Shown piece after piece: positions 9,534 through 18,221 of a stretch of DNA of 64,000 bases. The stretch is from Rhynchopus euleeides (Eukaryota; Euglenozoa; Diplonemea; Diplonemida; Diplonemidae). Below the pieces are notes generated by a model. That model searched no databases and was not told where the DNA came from. It worked only from the letters and a program-made list of their open reading frames with translations. The position numbers and the translations under genes are program-made. Where the stretch lies: NCBI GenBank assembly GCA_963210315.1, contig OY723282.1, positions 1,550,001 to 1,614,000 on the forward strand, in the 5' to 3' direction. Positions within the stretch are counted from its first letter, which is position 1. Each line of letters begins with the position of its first letter.

Positions 9534-9932
9534 CTGCCGTCTGGACACGCCAGCTGCACCGGGTCTTTTTTACCTTCTCACCCCATCTTGGGTGAGTAAG
9601 AGTAGCAAACCCGCGAAGCCGACTCCATCAGACCGCCTCCTGAGCAGAACGCTGCCGCCTGCTGCCCACCCCCCACCCTCCCCTGCCACATGTCCCGCAG
9701 CGACCCCACCCCCCTTCCCCCTCCCTCTTTGGAGACAGTTGGTGAACAGGGCTCCGAATTGAATGGCCCACGGGGCTCGGCGGTAACGTAAGTACCCCCC
9801 CCCCCCTCGATAGGCAGCCGGGAGGGGGGCAGCATCAAGGAGGTCTGATCGTGAGAGAGGGGGGCTGTTCTTGTTTTTTTTCTCGTTGCAGTTTCGGTTG
9901 CTGCGCAGCACCCCCCGCCCCCCCCCCCCCCC
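9534..9932. other. Spacer between elements
   Basis: C- and G-run rich sequence; no gene or repeat family recognised. Confidence 0.5.
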
Positions 9933-9933
9933 C

Positions 9934-10612
9934 TAGGGCTAAGTTGGCGTGATACGTGATACGTATCGCGTATCAGATACGTATCACGTATCACGATTCG
10001 CGTCTCGCGTATCACTGCATGGGGTCAGTGTTTCTATCCCCATACCCAGGAGCCAGCAGATCGCCTTTCAGGGGGTCTGGGGGGCGGAGCCCCCCAGCCG
10101 CCGGAGGCCACGGTAGTGAACATGTGGTCTCAGGCTGACTTCAGTCAAGCACTGACCAAATTCGGTGGGCCATTGGGACAATAGTTCGGAATCGGCCTGC
10201 TCCCTGGGCCCCAGTGGGCCCAGGGGGGCGGGGGCAGATCAGAAATAATATTCTCCCCCAGGTTCCCTGCCCACCTGGTCGCACCCAAGTGCCTCACACC
10301 GGTTCTCTCCCCACCCGGTGATCCACCTGACGGATACTTCCAAAAAAAAATATTCTTGGTCGGGCAGGCTGGTCAGGCCTGCCCTACCAAGGTTTCGGAC
10401 TGAAACTAAATAGGTGGGGCAGCTGCCCTACCTGCCTGACCAGGCACGAGATCACTGAACACGTTATCCGGACGCCGTATTAGATACGTGTCTAGAAAGG
10501 GGCTCGGGGGCACGCCTGCCGTATCAGCGCCGTTGCCGTATCGGATACGTATCACGTATCGCCCCCGCCAAAAATGTGCTCTGAAACGCGTATCATGCCA
10601 ACTTAGCCCTAG
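9934..10612. mobile_element. MITE-like TIR element rich in TACGTATC motifs
   Basis: Ends are inverted: CCTAGGGCTAAGTTGGC-GTGATACG on the left (from about 9934) and CGTATCATGCCAACTTAGCC-CTAG on the right (10590-10612). Inside each end are clustered GATACGTATC/CGTATCACG palindromes (9949-10016 and 10537-10600). It encodes no protein and contains one hairpin-repeat copy (10070-10123). Confidence 0.75.
10070..10123 (+). repeat. Hairpin repeat copy
   Basis: GGGGGGC-GGA-GCCCCCC followed by AGCCGCCGGAGGCCACGG and TAGTGAACATG; nested in the MITE-like element. Confidence 0.85.
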
Positions 10613-11813
10613 GGGGGGGTCACTGGGTCAAACATAGGCCAAATTTTGGGAATCGAGTTTTTGACCCTAAAAAGGTGATTCTGGTGGCAGAAAGTGCCCA
10701 ATATGCTCCGGAAACTCATTTCCGCCCACTCCCAGGGGGTGGTATGCCCCCGACGATGCCGTTTTTGTCGATGAAATTTTTTGTGACACAACTTGTACCT
10801 GGACTGCACCCCACAGGGCACGTCAACCAGAGCAAACACACCTCAACCTGCCAGAGGCACAGAAGAGCTGGTGTTGTTGGTTTTCCTGAACCCGAATAGG
10901 TTCTCGGTGCCCTCCAGAGGTCAAAAGTCAAGCTAAAATGAAGTGCGAGCACAAGAATTGTTGTGGGAGAACCATGGTACAGATCGTGTCACATTTTGAG
11001 GGTGTTCCAGGGGGGCTCTCAACAGCTGGGTCTGCGGCACGGCGCATCCGTTGCCAGGGAGCGCGTCCTCGGGTGTGGTGCCATGCCTGTGATCATGTGG
11101 CACAGGGGCGCGACGCGAGTGTCCCTACACTGCCTCCTCTGACGGGGAGGCAGCTGACTGGAACAGGCACCTGGTCCAGCAGACACGAGTACAAACGGGC
11201 CAGAGGTACGCACATCAGAATCAGCAGAAGCGCAAGATTGCCCGTCTCCGCCTCCAGCCCCGACTTCAGATCGACGGCATGACGAGAGTCCTCTGAGGAC
11301 GCGCTCCCTGGCAACGGATGCGCCGTGTCGCAGCTCAGTTGCTGAGAGCTCCCCTGGAACACCCTCAAAATGTGACACGATCTGTACCATGGTTCTCCCA
11401 CAACAATTCTTGTGCTCGCACCTCATTTTGGCTTGACTTTTGACCTCTGGAGGGCACCGAGAACCTATTCGGGTTCAGGAAAACCAACAACACCAGCTCT
11501 TCTGTGCCTCTGGCAGGTTGAGGTGTGTTTGCTCTGGTTGACGTGCCCTGTGGGGTGCAGTCCAGGTACAAGTTGTGTCACGAAAATTTTCATCGACAAA
11601 AACGGCATCGTCGGGGGCATACCACCCCCTGGGAGTGGGCGGAAATGAGTTTCCGGAGCATATTGGGCACCTTCTGCCACCAGAATCACCTTTTTAGGGT
11701 CAAAAACTCGATTCTCAAAATTTGGCCTATGGGGGGCATGGAAATTTAGGCATTCTTAGGCATCCTATATGTACAGGCTTTTTTGGGTGCAGTGACCCCC
11801 CCCCCTACCCCCC
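10613..11813. mobile_element. Foldback element with ~437-bp inverted arms
   Basis: The left arm 10633-11070 and right arm 11295-11731 are inverted copies with few differences (for example AAAATGAAGTGC against GCACCTCATTTT). They are separated by a 224-bp spacer without inverted homology. The outer ends share GGGGGGTCACTG as a short inverted repeat (10613-10625 and about 11800-11813); the right side carries an extra stretch of about 70 bp. There are no credible protein genes: the mirror-image ORFs in each arm are copies of one another. Confidence 0.85.
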
Positions 11814-13258
11814 CCCCCCCCTGTGACAGCACACCAAGGGGGGGTCCTGAGGCAGTGAGCTTCACGGCCCCTTCAGGCCACAACGTCAGCGGGTGTGCCC
11901 CGCAACCCGCCCGCCACACCACATCTCCCCCGCGACGCTGAAGTAAGTTGTATGTGCTTTCGTCATGGCATGCAGTTTGCATTAGAAAAACGCTCGAATG
12001 CTGATCACGCAATTCTGACGATGCAGGCACCCTGCGTGGTGTGGGGGTTGTTGCAGGTAAGTCAGCATGTTGACCCGCCATGTGGATAACTTGGCTTACT
12101 TCAGCGCCGTGCAGGGTCCCTGATTCTCCAGGCGCTTCTTTCACTCTCTCGTGCTTGAAAACGTATCGTCGGGTGCTTGTGCTTCCCGAAGCTCCCCAAC
12201 GCAAGCGCCAACCAAAGCGGATGGCGGATGTTGTGATTTTTTTTGTAAGTTCGGCGTAGCCAACTCGGGAAACTTTCCACCGTGCGGATCCTTGCGAACA
12301 CTTCACACGCCCGGCAGGCTGGTGGGGTGTTCTGCGTTTGAAGAACACAAACTGTCGTTGCTACCTTCTCTCTTGAGATTCACTCGGTTGCATTAGTTTT
12401 TTTATTTCTCCTCCCCCCGCGCCCATGCGCCCATGCACCCACACTCTCTCTTCATTTGATCCGACGGGAATATCCCCGATGCCGATCTGCCTCAAAAAAA
12501 GAAGAAAAAAGTCCCCCAACAAGCGGACAGAAAAATGAAGACGAATCGCCAAGCGGTGCCCGTGCTCCTCCTGAGGATTGGTGTAATTGACATCCCGTAT
12601 TTCGTACTTCTTTCGTAACGATTTTAGTGGTAGGGGTGTCGTTTTTTCCCCTGCTTTTTTGGCGGCTGGAGTGGCGCATTTGTTTCCCGGCGCGCTTCGC
12701 GCGCCGGGGAGAATGCACGCACTGATGCACTCCGTGCAACTCAATGGCAGCCCCACGCGCCCCCCGGCAACATACACCGTCCTGACAGAACCCATCTCGC
12801 TCACACAATACCACGTAAATCATCATAATCAGCAGCATGTTGGGGAAGGGGGCCTGGGCTCGCCCCCGACGCGGAGCGGGACGACCGCCACCGCCAAGCC
12901 ACGGCCCGCCGACCCGCGCACTGCAGCACACCAGTCAACAAGACCGCCACAGGTGAGCAACAAAGCCACCATTCGCCTCGGCTGATCACGTGGATCATGT
13001 TGGCGTGTGGAATTAAGATGGTGTTGCAAGGGTATTACGAACCTGGCGTGTTTCGTAGTGACCGTCTGAGGCCAGCTCTGGCTGCTCGCTGACCTGATAT
13101 CTGTTCCAAGGCTGCTTGGGGCAAGATCAGCGGTTCTGTTCATTTCCTTCTACGGGCTCTGTGAACAAAGAACATGAACAACAACAATTCTGGTCAATAA
13201 ACCACGCACTGGGCACCAGGCTGGTTGCTGTGCTGGCGGAATGGACTGTACGTGACTT
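11814..13258. other. No gene recognised
   Basis: Mixed sequence with possible splice-like signals (GGTAAGT near 12055) but no protein similarity that I recognise. A perfect GC hairpin CCGGCGCGC-TTC-GCGCGCCGG lies near 12688-12708. The phrase CCCGTATTTCGTA-TTCTTTCGTA occurs near 12594 and again near 14055. Confidence 0.4.
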
Positions 13259-13761
13259 CTAGGCCTGTGGCATCAGGAAGTCGAGGAGGGTTGCCACCGC
13301 ACTGTCCGTGGCGCTCGGCGCTGCGGGGAGGGGTCTCCAACAAGGCGCCTCTTTGGGGGATTGCGCCAAGAAGCTGGCGGCCTTAGCAGCCGGCTTCTTG
13401 GCAGCCTTCTTTGCTGCAGGATTGGGCCTCCACAGGTTGGAAGGCCTTGCTGACTTAAGGAGGGTCTTCACCTTGTCAGTGCCATGCTTAAGAGCAGCTT
13501 CAGCACTTTCGCACCTTATTTTGAAAACAAGGCAGCTGCCTTGTTTTCAAAATAAAGTGCGAAGGTGCTGGCACAAAAACACTGCCGCATGGCTTCGCCC
13601 AGAGGCAGTGTCTCCGTTGCCTCCAGTAAGTTGCCCCACAGAACACGGAGCAGAGGGCGCTTCATCTTGTAGCCGGCCTCCCTCACAGCTGCCTCCACCC
13701 CCGCCATCGTGAGCTCCTGTGGTAAAGGGCTCATTTGAAACACGCCGGTCTGTGCAGCCAC
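13259..13761 (-). pseudogene. Hypothetical gene split by a palindrome
   Basis: On the minus strand an 81-residue frame (MAAQTGVFQMSPLPQELTMA..., helical, 13516-13761) runs into the palindrome at 13503-13570 and stops. Beyond it a second frame continues (AEAALKHGTDKVKTLLKSAR, then the Lys/Ala/Pro-rich NPAAKKAAKKPAAKAA) to a stop at 13259. The tail resembles linker-histone-type composition, but no fold is recognised. The two halves may be one gene interrupted by the palindrome, or unrelated frames. Confidence 0.35.
13503..13570. repeat. 68-bp palindrome with no spacer
   Basis: Two 34-bp arms meet at GGCAG|CTGCC; the inner 20 bp of each arm (ATTTTGAAAACAAGGCAG on the left) are perfect. Only two positions in the outer part differ (CACCTT against CACTTT). 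Confidence 0.95.
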
Positions 13762-14147
13762 TTGCCGTTGAAACCTGAAATGTGAGCCCGGGCATTTTCT
13801 TCACCAGTTTTGGTAGCTTCCATACTGAGGGATGCTGTTAGAACTGATCTGCTGGGTGTGTCATGTGTCGTAGGTGTGTGGATGCTGAAGTGGTAGCAAG
13901 GCGATTTTGTGAGGTGATATCAACGGGACATGACTCGTCACTTTGCTGCATCGCACCCTGGGCTTGTTGGGTCACCTCAAACATTGCAGGCACCCCCCCA
14001 AAAATACCCCCCCAAAAAAAAGTGCCACCCAAAATAAAAAACGACTCCCTACCCCGTATTTCGTAGTTCTTTCGTACGGTATATACGGGATTTCAGGTAC
14101 ACCAAGGATCTTTTTTATTATTTTTTTTGCAGGCAAAAGAAAAGACT
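13762..14147. other. No gene recognised
   Basis: A-rich and C-rich runs near 13990-14040. No supported feature. Confidence 0.4.
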
Positions 14148-14263
14148 TTATGGGGGTCTTCGCTATGGGATGATCGTCAGCGCATTTTGGTGCATTTCCT
14201 GTTGAATTGGCTGAAAACTGACGAAGATTGACGAATGATAACGACCAGCGAAGACCCCCTATG
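14148..14263. mobile_element. Small MITE-like inverted-repeat element
   Basis: A 116-bp stretch bounded by TATGGGGGTCTTCGCT at the left and AGCGAAGACCCCCTATG at the right, with no coding content. Target duplication is unclear. Confidence 0.5.
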
Positions 14264-14592
14264 CAGAACATACCGACATAACAGCAAAACAGGGAATCGG
14301 CAAGGAAAAAAAAAGTCTACACGGTGGACTCCAGCGGGGGTAGGGTAACCCTTTTCGGGAGTCTCAACTAGGGGGAGTCCAACTCCCGCTAGCGGGAGTA
14401 TAGACTCCCGCTAGCGGGAGTCTATACTCCCGCTAGGGGGAGTCTGACTCCCCCTAGCGGGAGTCTTTTCACCTATTTTCACTCATTTTTTCCATGATAC
14501 CTATGCAATGTGGCACTCGTCACTGAAGTACAGCCACACCAAACGAAACGGACGTTTCCACCCATCCCAGCTCGCAGACCTGATTCACAAAA

Positions 14593-14973
14593 ATGGGGAA
14601 GACGACAACGAAGCCGGCAGCGAAGCCGGCGGCAAAGTCGATTAAGAAGAAGAAGAGCGCAGAGAGTCCCGAGGCTGCGGAGGCGACGAACATTGTGCAT
14701 GATTTTTGCACGGCCTTCCCTGTTAAAAAAGGGGGCAGTGTGCTGACACTGGGATCCATTAGAAGGCTCCTAGCAACGGTGTTGAGCAAGGAGCTCCACC
14801 AGCACAGCACCCAGGTGGCCAACGCAATCATCGCCATGTCTTCCCTGACATGGATAAGTTCGCTGTCAGGGAAGTCGCAACGATGCGGAAGGAGGGCGCT
14901 CTCCGTCATATACAAGGTGGAGGCGAAGTATGGCAAGGTGCAGGATACAAACGTGTCGTCGGGGGCAGCCTGA
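14593..14973 (+). CDS. Small basic protein with a histone-like N-terminal tail
   Basis: 126 residues starting MGKTTTKPAAKPAAKSIKKK, a Lys/Ala/Pro-rich tail like those of H1/H2B. The helical region LTLGSIRRLLATVLSKEL weakly resembles the C-terminal half of H2B (LxxxEIQxAVRLLLPGEL), but the full histone fold is not visible. It lies inside the TIR element, just past the left subterminal repeats, so it may be a captured host fragment. Confidence 0.35.
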   Translation: MGKTTTKPAAKPAAKSIKKKKSAESPEAAEATNIVHDFCTAFPVKKGGSVLTLGSIRRLLATVLSKELHQHSTQVANAIIAMSSLTWISSLSGKSQRCGRRALSVIYKVEAKYGKVQDTNVSSGAA

Positions 14974-15122
14974 AGCCGCGAATGATCGCGACACGGGCGA
15001 ACGGCTTGGCACCGTGGGTCTGGATAGATGCTGGAGTTCGGCCGGGTGAAACCGGAAGTCGCAGCAAAATTTGCCCCCCCAGATTTCTTCCTCAAACCCA
15101 CCCGTGGGCTGATCCGGCCTTG

Positions 15123-15225
15123 CACGGTGGACTCCAGCGGGGGTAGGGTACCACTACCGGGTTTAACCCTTTTCGGGAGTCTCAACTAGGGGGAGTCCAA
15201 CTCCCGCTAGCGGGAGTATAGATCA
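15123..15225 (+). repeat. Second, internal copy of the left TIR region
   Basis: CACGGTGGACTCCAGCGGGG and the following CTAGGGGGAGTC/CTCCCGCTAGCGGGAG block repeat the left end 14320-14395. There is no TA in front of it, so it reflects a nested or partly duplicated end. Confidence 0.8.
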
Positions 15226-15238
15226 GCAGTGGGCAACA

Positions 15239-15499
15239 ATGAGGCGATGCGGGGGGCGAGGGCACCGATGCTCACTGTGCGACATCCCAGAAGAACGCTG
15301 GTATCAACAGGTGCATCGATACCCGCACCTGACTCTCTCTGAGATGAAAGAGGCTGGCTACCCCTCCCTCTTGGCAGGTGTGCTTCCCAATGTCCGCTAC
15401 GTCACCCCAGCACTCCATGACTGCAAGGGGCTCGGCATGCGGCTGATCAGGGTACTGGATGACAGGGGTGGAGCTTGGGGGTTTTTTCGGGTCAGCTGA
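15239..15499 (+). CDS. Hypothetical ORF in TIR element
   Basis: 86 residues with a CSLC pair and the run ERWYQQVHRYPHLTLSEM; it ends in a T-rich stretch. It could be the first exon of the protein at 16178-17044, with the intervening intron enlarged by hairpin repeats, but no clear splice pair was found. Confidence 0.35.
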   Translation: MRRCGGRGHRCSLCDIPEERWYQQVHRYPHLTLSEMKEAGYPSLLAGVLPNVRYVTPALHDCKGLGMRLIRVLDDRGGAWGFFRVS

Positions 15500-15712
15500 C
15501 CTGATTTTCTGCAGGCCCTCACAAAAAATCAGGTCAGGGGTAAAAAGAAAAAAAAATATAGATTTTCGGGAAACCGGAAAAGTTGGCTCCTCGCCTTGGG
15601 GCCTCAAGGTGACCAGGAGGCGTTTCGTGAGCAAAGTGACCCCAGCGACATGAGCACAGGCCTCAAACAGTCACAATAGAGGACAAATGAAGCTGCCCAA
15701 CCCGTACCGTGC

Positions 15713-15942
15713 AACAGACGTTTACTACCGTGGCCTCCGGTGGCTGGGGGGCTCCGCCCCCCAGACCCCCCTGTGGCATGTGCCTGTCTTGTACCCAAGC
15801 CCTTTACATCAGGGAATCTCAGTATCCTCAGGAGGACACAGCCAACTCACACAGAATCCGTACGCCCGCAAGTCACAGATGTTCACTACCGTGGCCTCCG
15901 GCGGCTGGGAGCTCCGCCTCCCAGACCCCCCCTACGGCATGT
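15713..15942 (-). repeat. Pair of hairpin repeats with conserved spacer
   Basis: Two minus-oriented units (15713-15776 and 15875-15942) around a spacer that matches those at 3922-4036 and 52475-52584. The sequence beyond the second unit (to about 16040) matches 33958-34060 in inverse orientation. Confidence 0.8.
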
Positions 15943-16177
15943 GTTTGTCTTGTAACCAAGTCCTTGCGTGTCCGGGGCTGCATATCGGTTCCGGTACCTC
16001 GCGGGAGGCTGGGCCCGAGCACTGATCTCTGAGACGAACCGGGGGGGAACCCATAAGAAAAAATTGGCTGACCCGATCTGACCCGATCCAGCCCGCAACC
16101 CCATATTTCAAGCTCCACCCCTGCTGGATGAGACAACAAAAAAATATTCGACAAGACCTGTACAAACCTTGCACTGA

Positions 16178-17044
16178 ATGTGTCGCAGCATGGGACAGGT
16201 TCTCAGTTCCGGAAGGTCGTGCTTGCCTGTCACAGGACACACCTACAAGGGCTTGTTCCGCTACCTCTTTGTCTCCCTTGCAGACCTCATGCATTTCCGG
16301 TATGCAGACATCCCCTGGCGCTTCTGGGGATGCAAGGATGAGTCAGCCCGGATTCCCTTCTTGCGTGCTCGGATCTCAGGGCATATATTTCACTGGTTGA
16401 TGGAGCATGCCGAAAAGGGATCAACGCGCAATGCCTACGTACACAGTCTCCATCATTGGTGGGCTCCAGAAGATGCAGTGCCTCTGCAGAACAACGACGA
16501 ATTTGAAGAAGCAGAGAACGGACATCGCAAGAAAGATGCCGTTACAATCGCCAGCTCCGCAACTTACGAGAGAGATCTTGCGATGGCAGAAGAGAAGCGG
16601 CGCGCATCGGGCATGCCTTGGAAGGTTGCGCACCTGTCGCAGGACGGGATCCTCGGGTATAGAGAAGTCATCCTGTGTCCGTGTCTGCACACCCGACACG
16701 CTCATAGATTGGCTGTGTATGTTCTTTGCACACAGTTGACACAGCTGCAGAAGGGGTTTGTGCACTGCAACACACAGGACTTCGTTGAACCCATCAGCGC
16801 GCCCTACTTCCTGTTCCGGTTCCCCGAAGGACACCGCAAATTATCGCTCTGCTTGTGCAAAATGCCAATCCCGCTGGGGGCGACTTTCACACCATTCGTG
16901 TCATCCGAGGCGACTTTGAGCACGCTTGACCAACGCGCACAGCAGGAGGGGGATGACAGTTCTGACGAAGAAGATGAGGCCTGCAGGATGGCTTGTCTTG
17001 CCCAAGGTGTAACACAACTACGACAGGCGATGGCCGCACTTTGA
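16178..17044 (+). CDS. Main protein of the TIR element, unknown family
   Basis: 288 residues, no domain recognised. Features: aromatic-rich block LFRYLFVSLADLMHFRYADI, several Cys (CPCLHTRH, CLCKMP), a mid helix and an acidic stretch DDSSDEEDE near the C-terminus. It is the largest frame between the TIRs and therefore the best transposase candidate, but I cannot identify a DDE or Y catalytic set. The upstream in-frame stop sits directly before the ATG, so either this is the true start or an exon precedes it. Confidence 0.45.
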   Translation: MCRSMGQVLSSGRSCLPVTGHTYKGLFRYLFVSLADLMHFRYADIPWRFWGCKDESARIPFLRARISGHIFHWLMEHAEKGSTRNAYVHSLHHWWAPEDAVPLQNNDEFEEAENGHRKKDAVTIASSATYERDLAMAEEKRRASGMPWKVAHLSQDGILGYREVILCPCLHTRHAHRLAVYVLCTQLTQLQKGFVHCNTQDFVEPISAPYFLFRFPEGHRKLSLCLCKMPIPLGATFTPFVSSEATLSTLDQRAQQEGDDSSDEEDEACRMACLAQGVTQLRQAMAAL

Positions 17045-17359
17045 CACCTCAAATTCTAACCGCTCACCTCCGCAGGTGTAGCCGCTACCAGGAGGATAGG
17101 TAGGTAGTCCAGAGTCCGGGGAAACTGACAGAAGCAAAACAAGCCCCTCCCCATCCCTCTTCCACCATGATTTTACCCCCCACGCCAGTAGACTGTAACT
17201 ATATCATGGGAAAAATGGATGAAAATAGGTGAAAAGACTCCCGCTAGGGGGAGTCAGACTCCCCCTAGCGGGAGTATAGACTCCCGCTAGCGGGAGTCTT
17301 TGACACCCGCTCAGACTCCCGCTCCCAGACTCCCGCTAGGGCCGCTGGAGTCCACCGTG

Positions 17360-18221
17360 TAACCAACCACCTCATCTGAAGGACTTTCACGCCCAGCCCT
17401 GCTTGCGAGGGTAATGTGCGTGCTCCCTATATTTTGACGCCACATTGTTACGAGTTACGATCGACGGAGTTGCGAGTTAGCGGGAACTGAACAAGCTTGG
17501 ACAGTGGACATCGCCTTTTGAGCTGCTTTTCTGTCCCACAGGGTCCCTCAACACAGGCTTTTTGGGAGACAGACGAAGGCGCTTGACGAAACGGTTCAGA
17601 GCCGTTCTTCACAATGTGGCTGTCACATTGCCTGGAATCGAACAAGGAGAACGGACCCTCATCCCCCCGACGGAAATCATGTGTGCCCAGCACCTCAGAC
17701 ACACAATCTCGAGGTAGGACTGAACAACGTTTATTTTTATATTGTCAAACCCCGTGCAGCGGGTACATTGCCTTTGACAGGTAACAAAGCTTGTCTTGTC
17801 GCTGCAGATAGATGTCTCCTTTCTTTCACGTCCCGGGGGTCATGGGGGTGCCCTACAGCAACCATATCTCAGTATCGGGGTGCGGGGCGTGAAGGGATGC
17901 TACTGAGTCGTGAGGGTCTGAGAGATTTATCGCCAGTTACCAGTGGTGTCGGATCCCTGTCCCCCACCCATCATTGCTGTTGTCGCGGGGGGGGTGGGGG
18001 CGGCAGAAGCGTGTCTTGTTGCCTGTGCAGCTACCTAGGGCTCTCCGGGGAGGTTGTGCACGCATTACCCTCCTTCAATCGAATCGCCCCTGCCGCGCCT
18101 GCGGCCCCTGCTGCCCTCGCATTCCTTTCTCTGGACGATGCTGTTTTTCACCCCCGCGTCTTTGTTTGCCTTGCAGACAGCAATGGGTCGTAAAATATGT
18201 GGCGCACACACACACACACAT
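17360..18221. other. Host DNA, possible exons of the PA14-like gene
   Basis: One open stretch (about 17476-17708, GSLNTGFLGDRRRRLTKRF, then HNVAVTLPGIEQGERTLIPP) looks protein-like, but no family or firm splice sites were established. Ends in an (AC)n tract that is the likely target of the truncated retroelement. Confidence 0.35.

Larger units (their letters stand above)
14320..17359 (+). mobile_element. 3.0-kb TIR DNA element, TA target duplication
   Basis: The ends CACGGTGGACTCCAGCGG (14320) and its inverse CCGCTGGAGTCCACCGTG (to 17359) are flanked by TA on both sides. Subterminal regions hold arrays of CTCCCGCTAGCGGGAG palindromes, including about 80 bp identical in inverse orientation (14402-14483 and 17222-17300). 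It carries three open frames (14593-14973, 15239-15499, 16178-17044) of unknown family and nested hairpin repeats at 15713-15942. The CAC...GTG ends recall CACTA-type elements but a 2-bp TA duplication does not fit them, so no superfamily is assigned. Confidence 0.75.

Noticed and set aside
10675..10899. 74-codon frame repeated in both arms of the foldback
   Set aside because: Identical because the arms are inverted copies; no family or start context.
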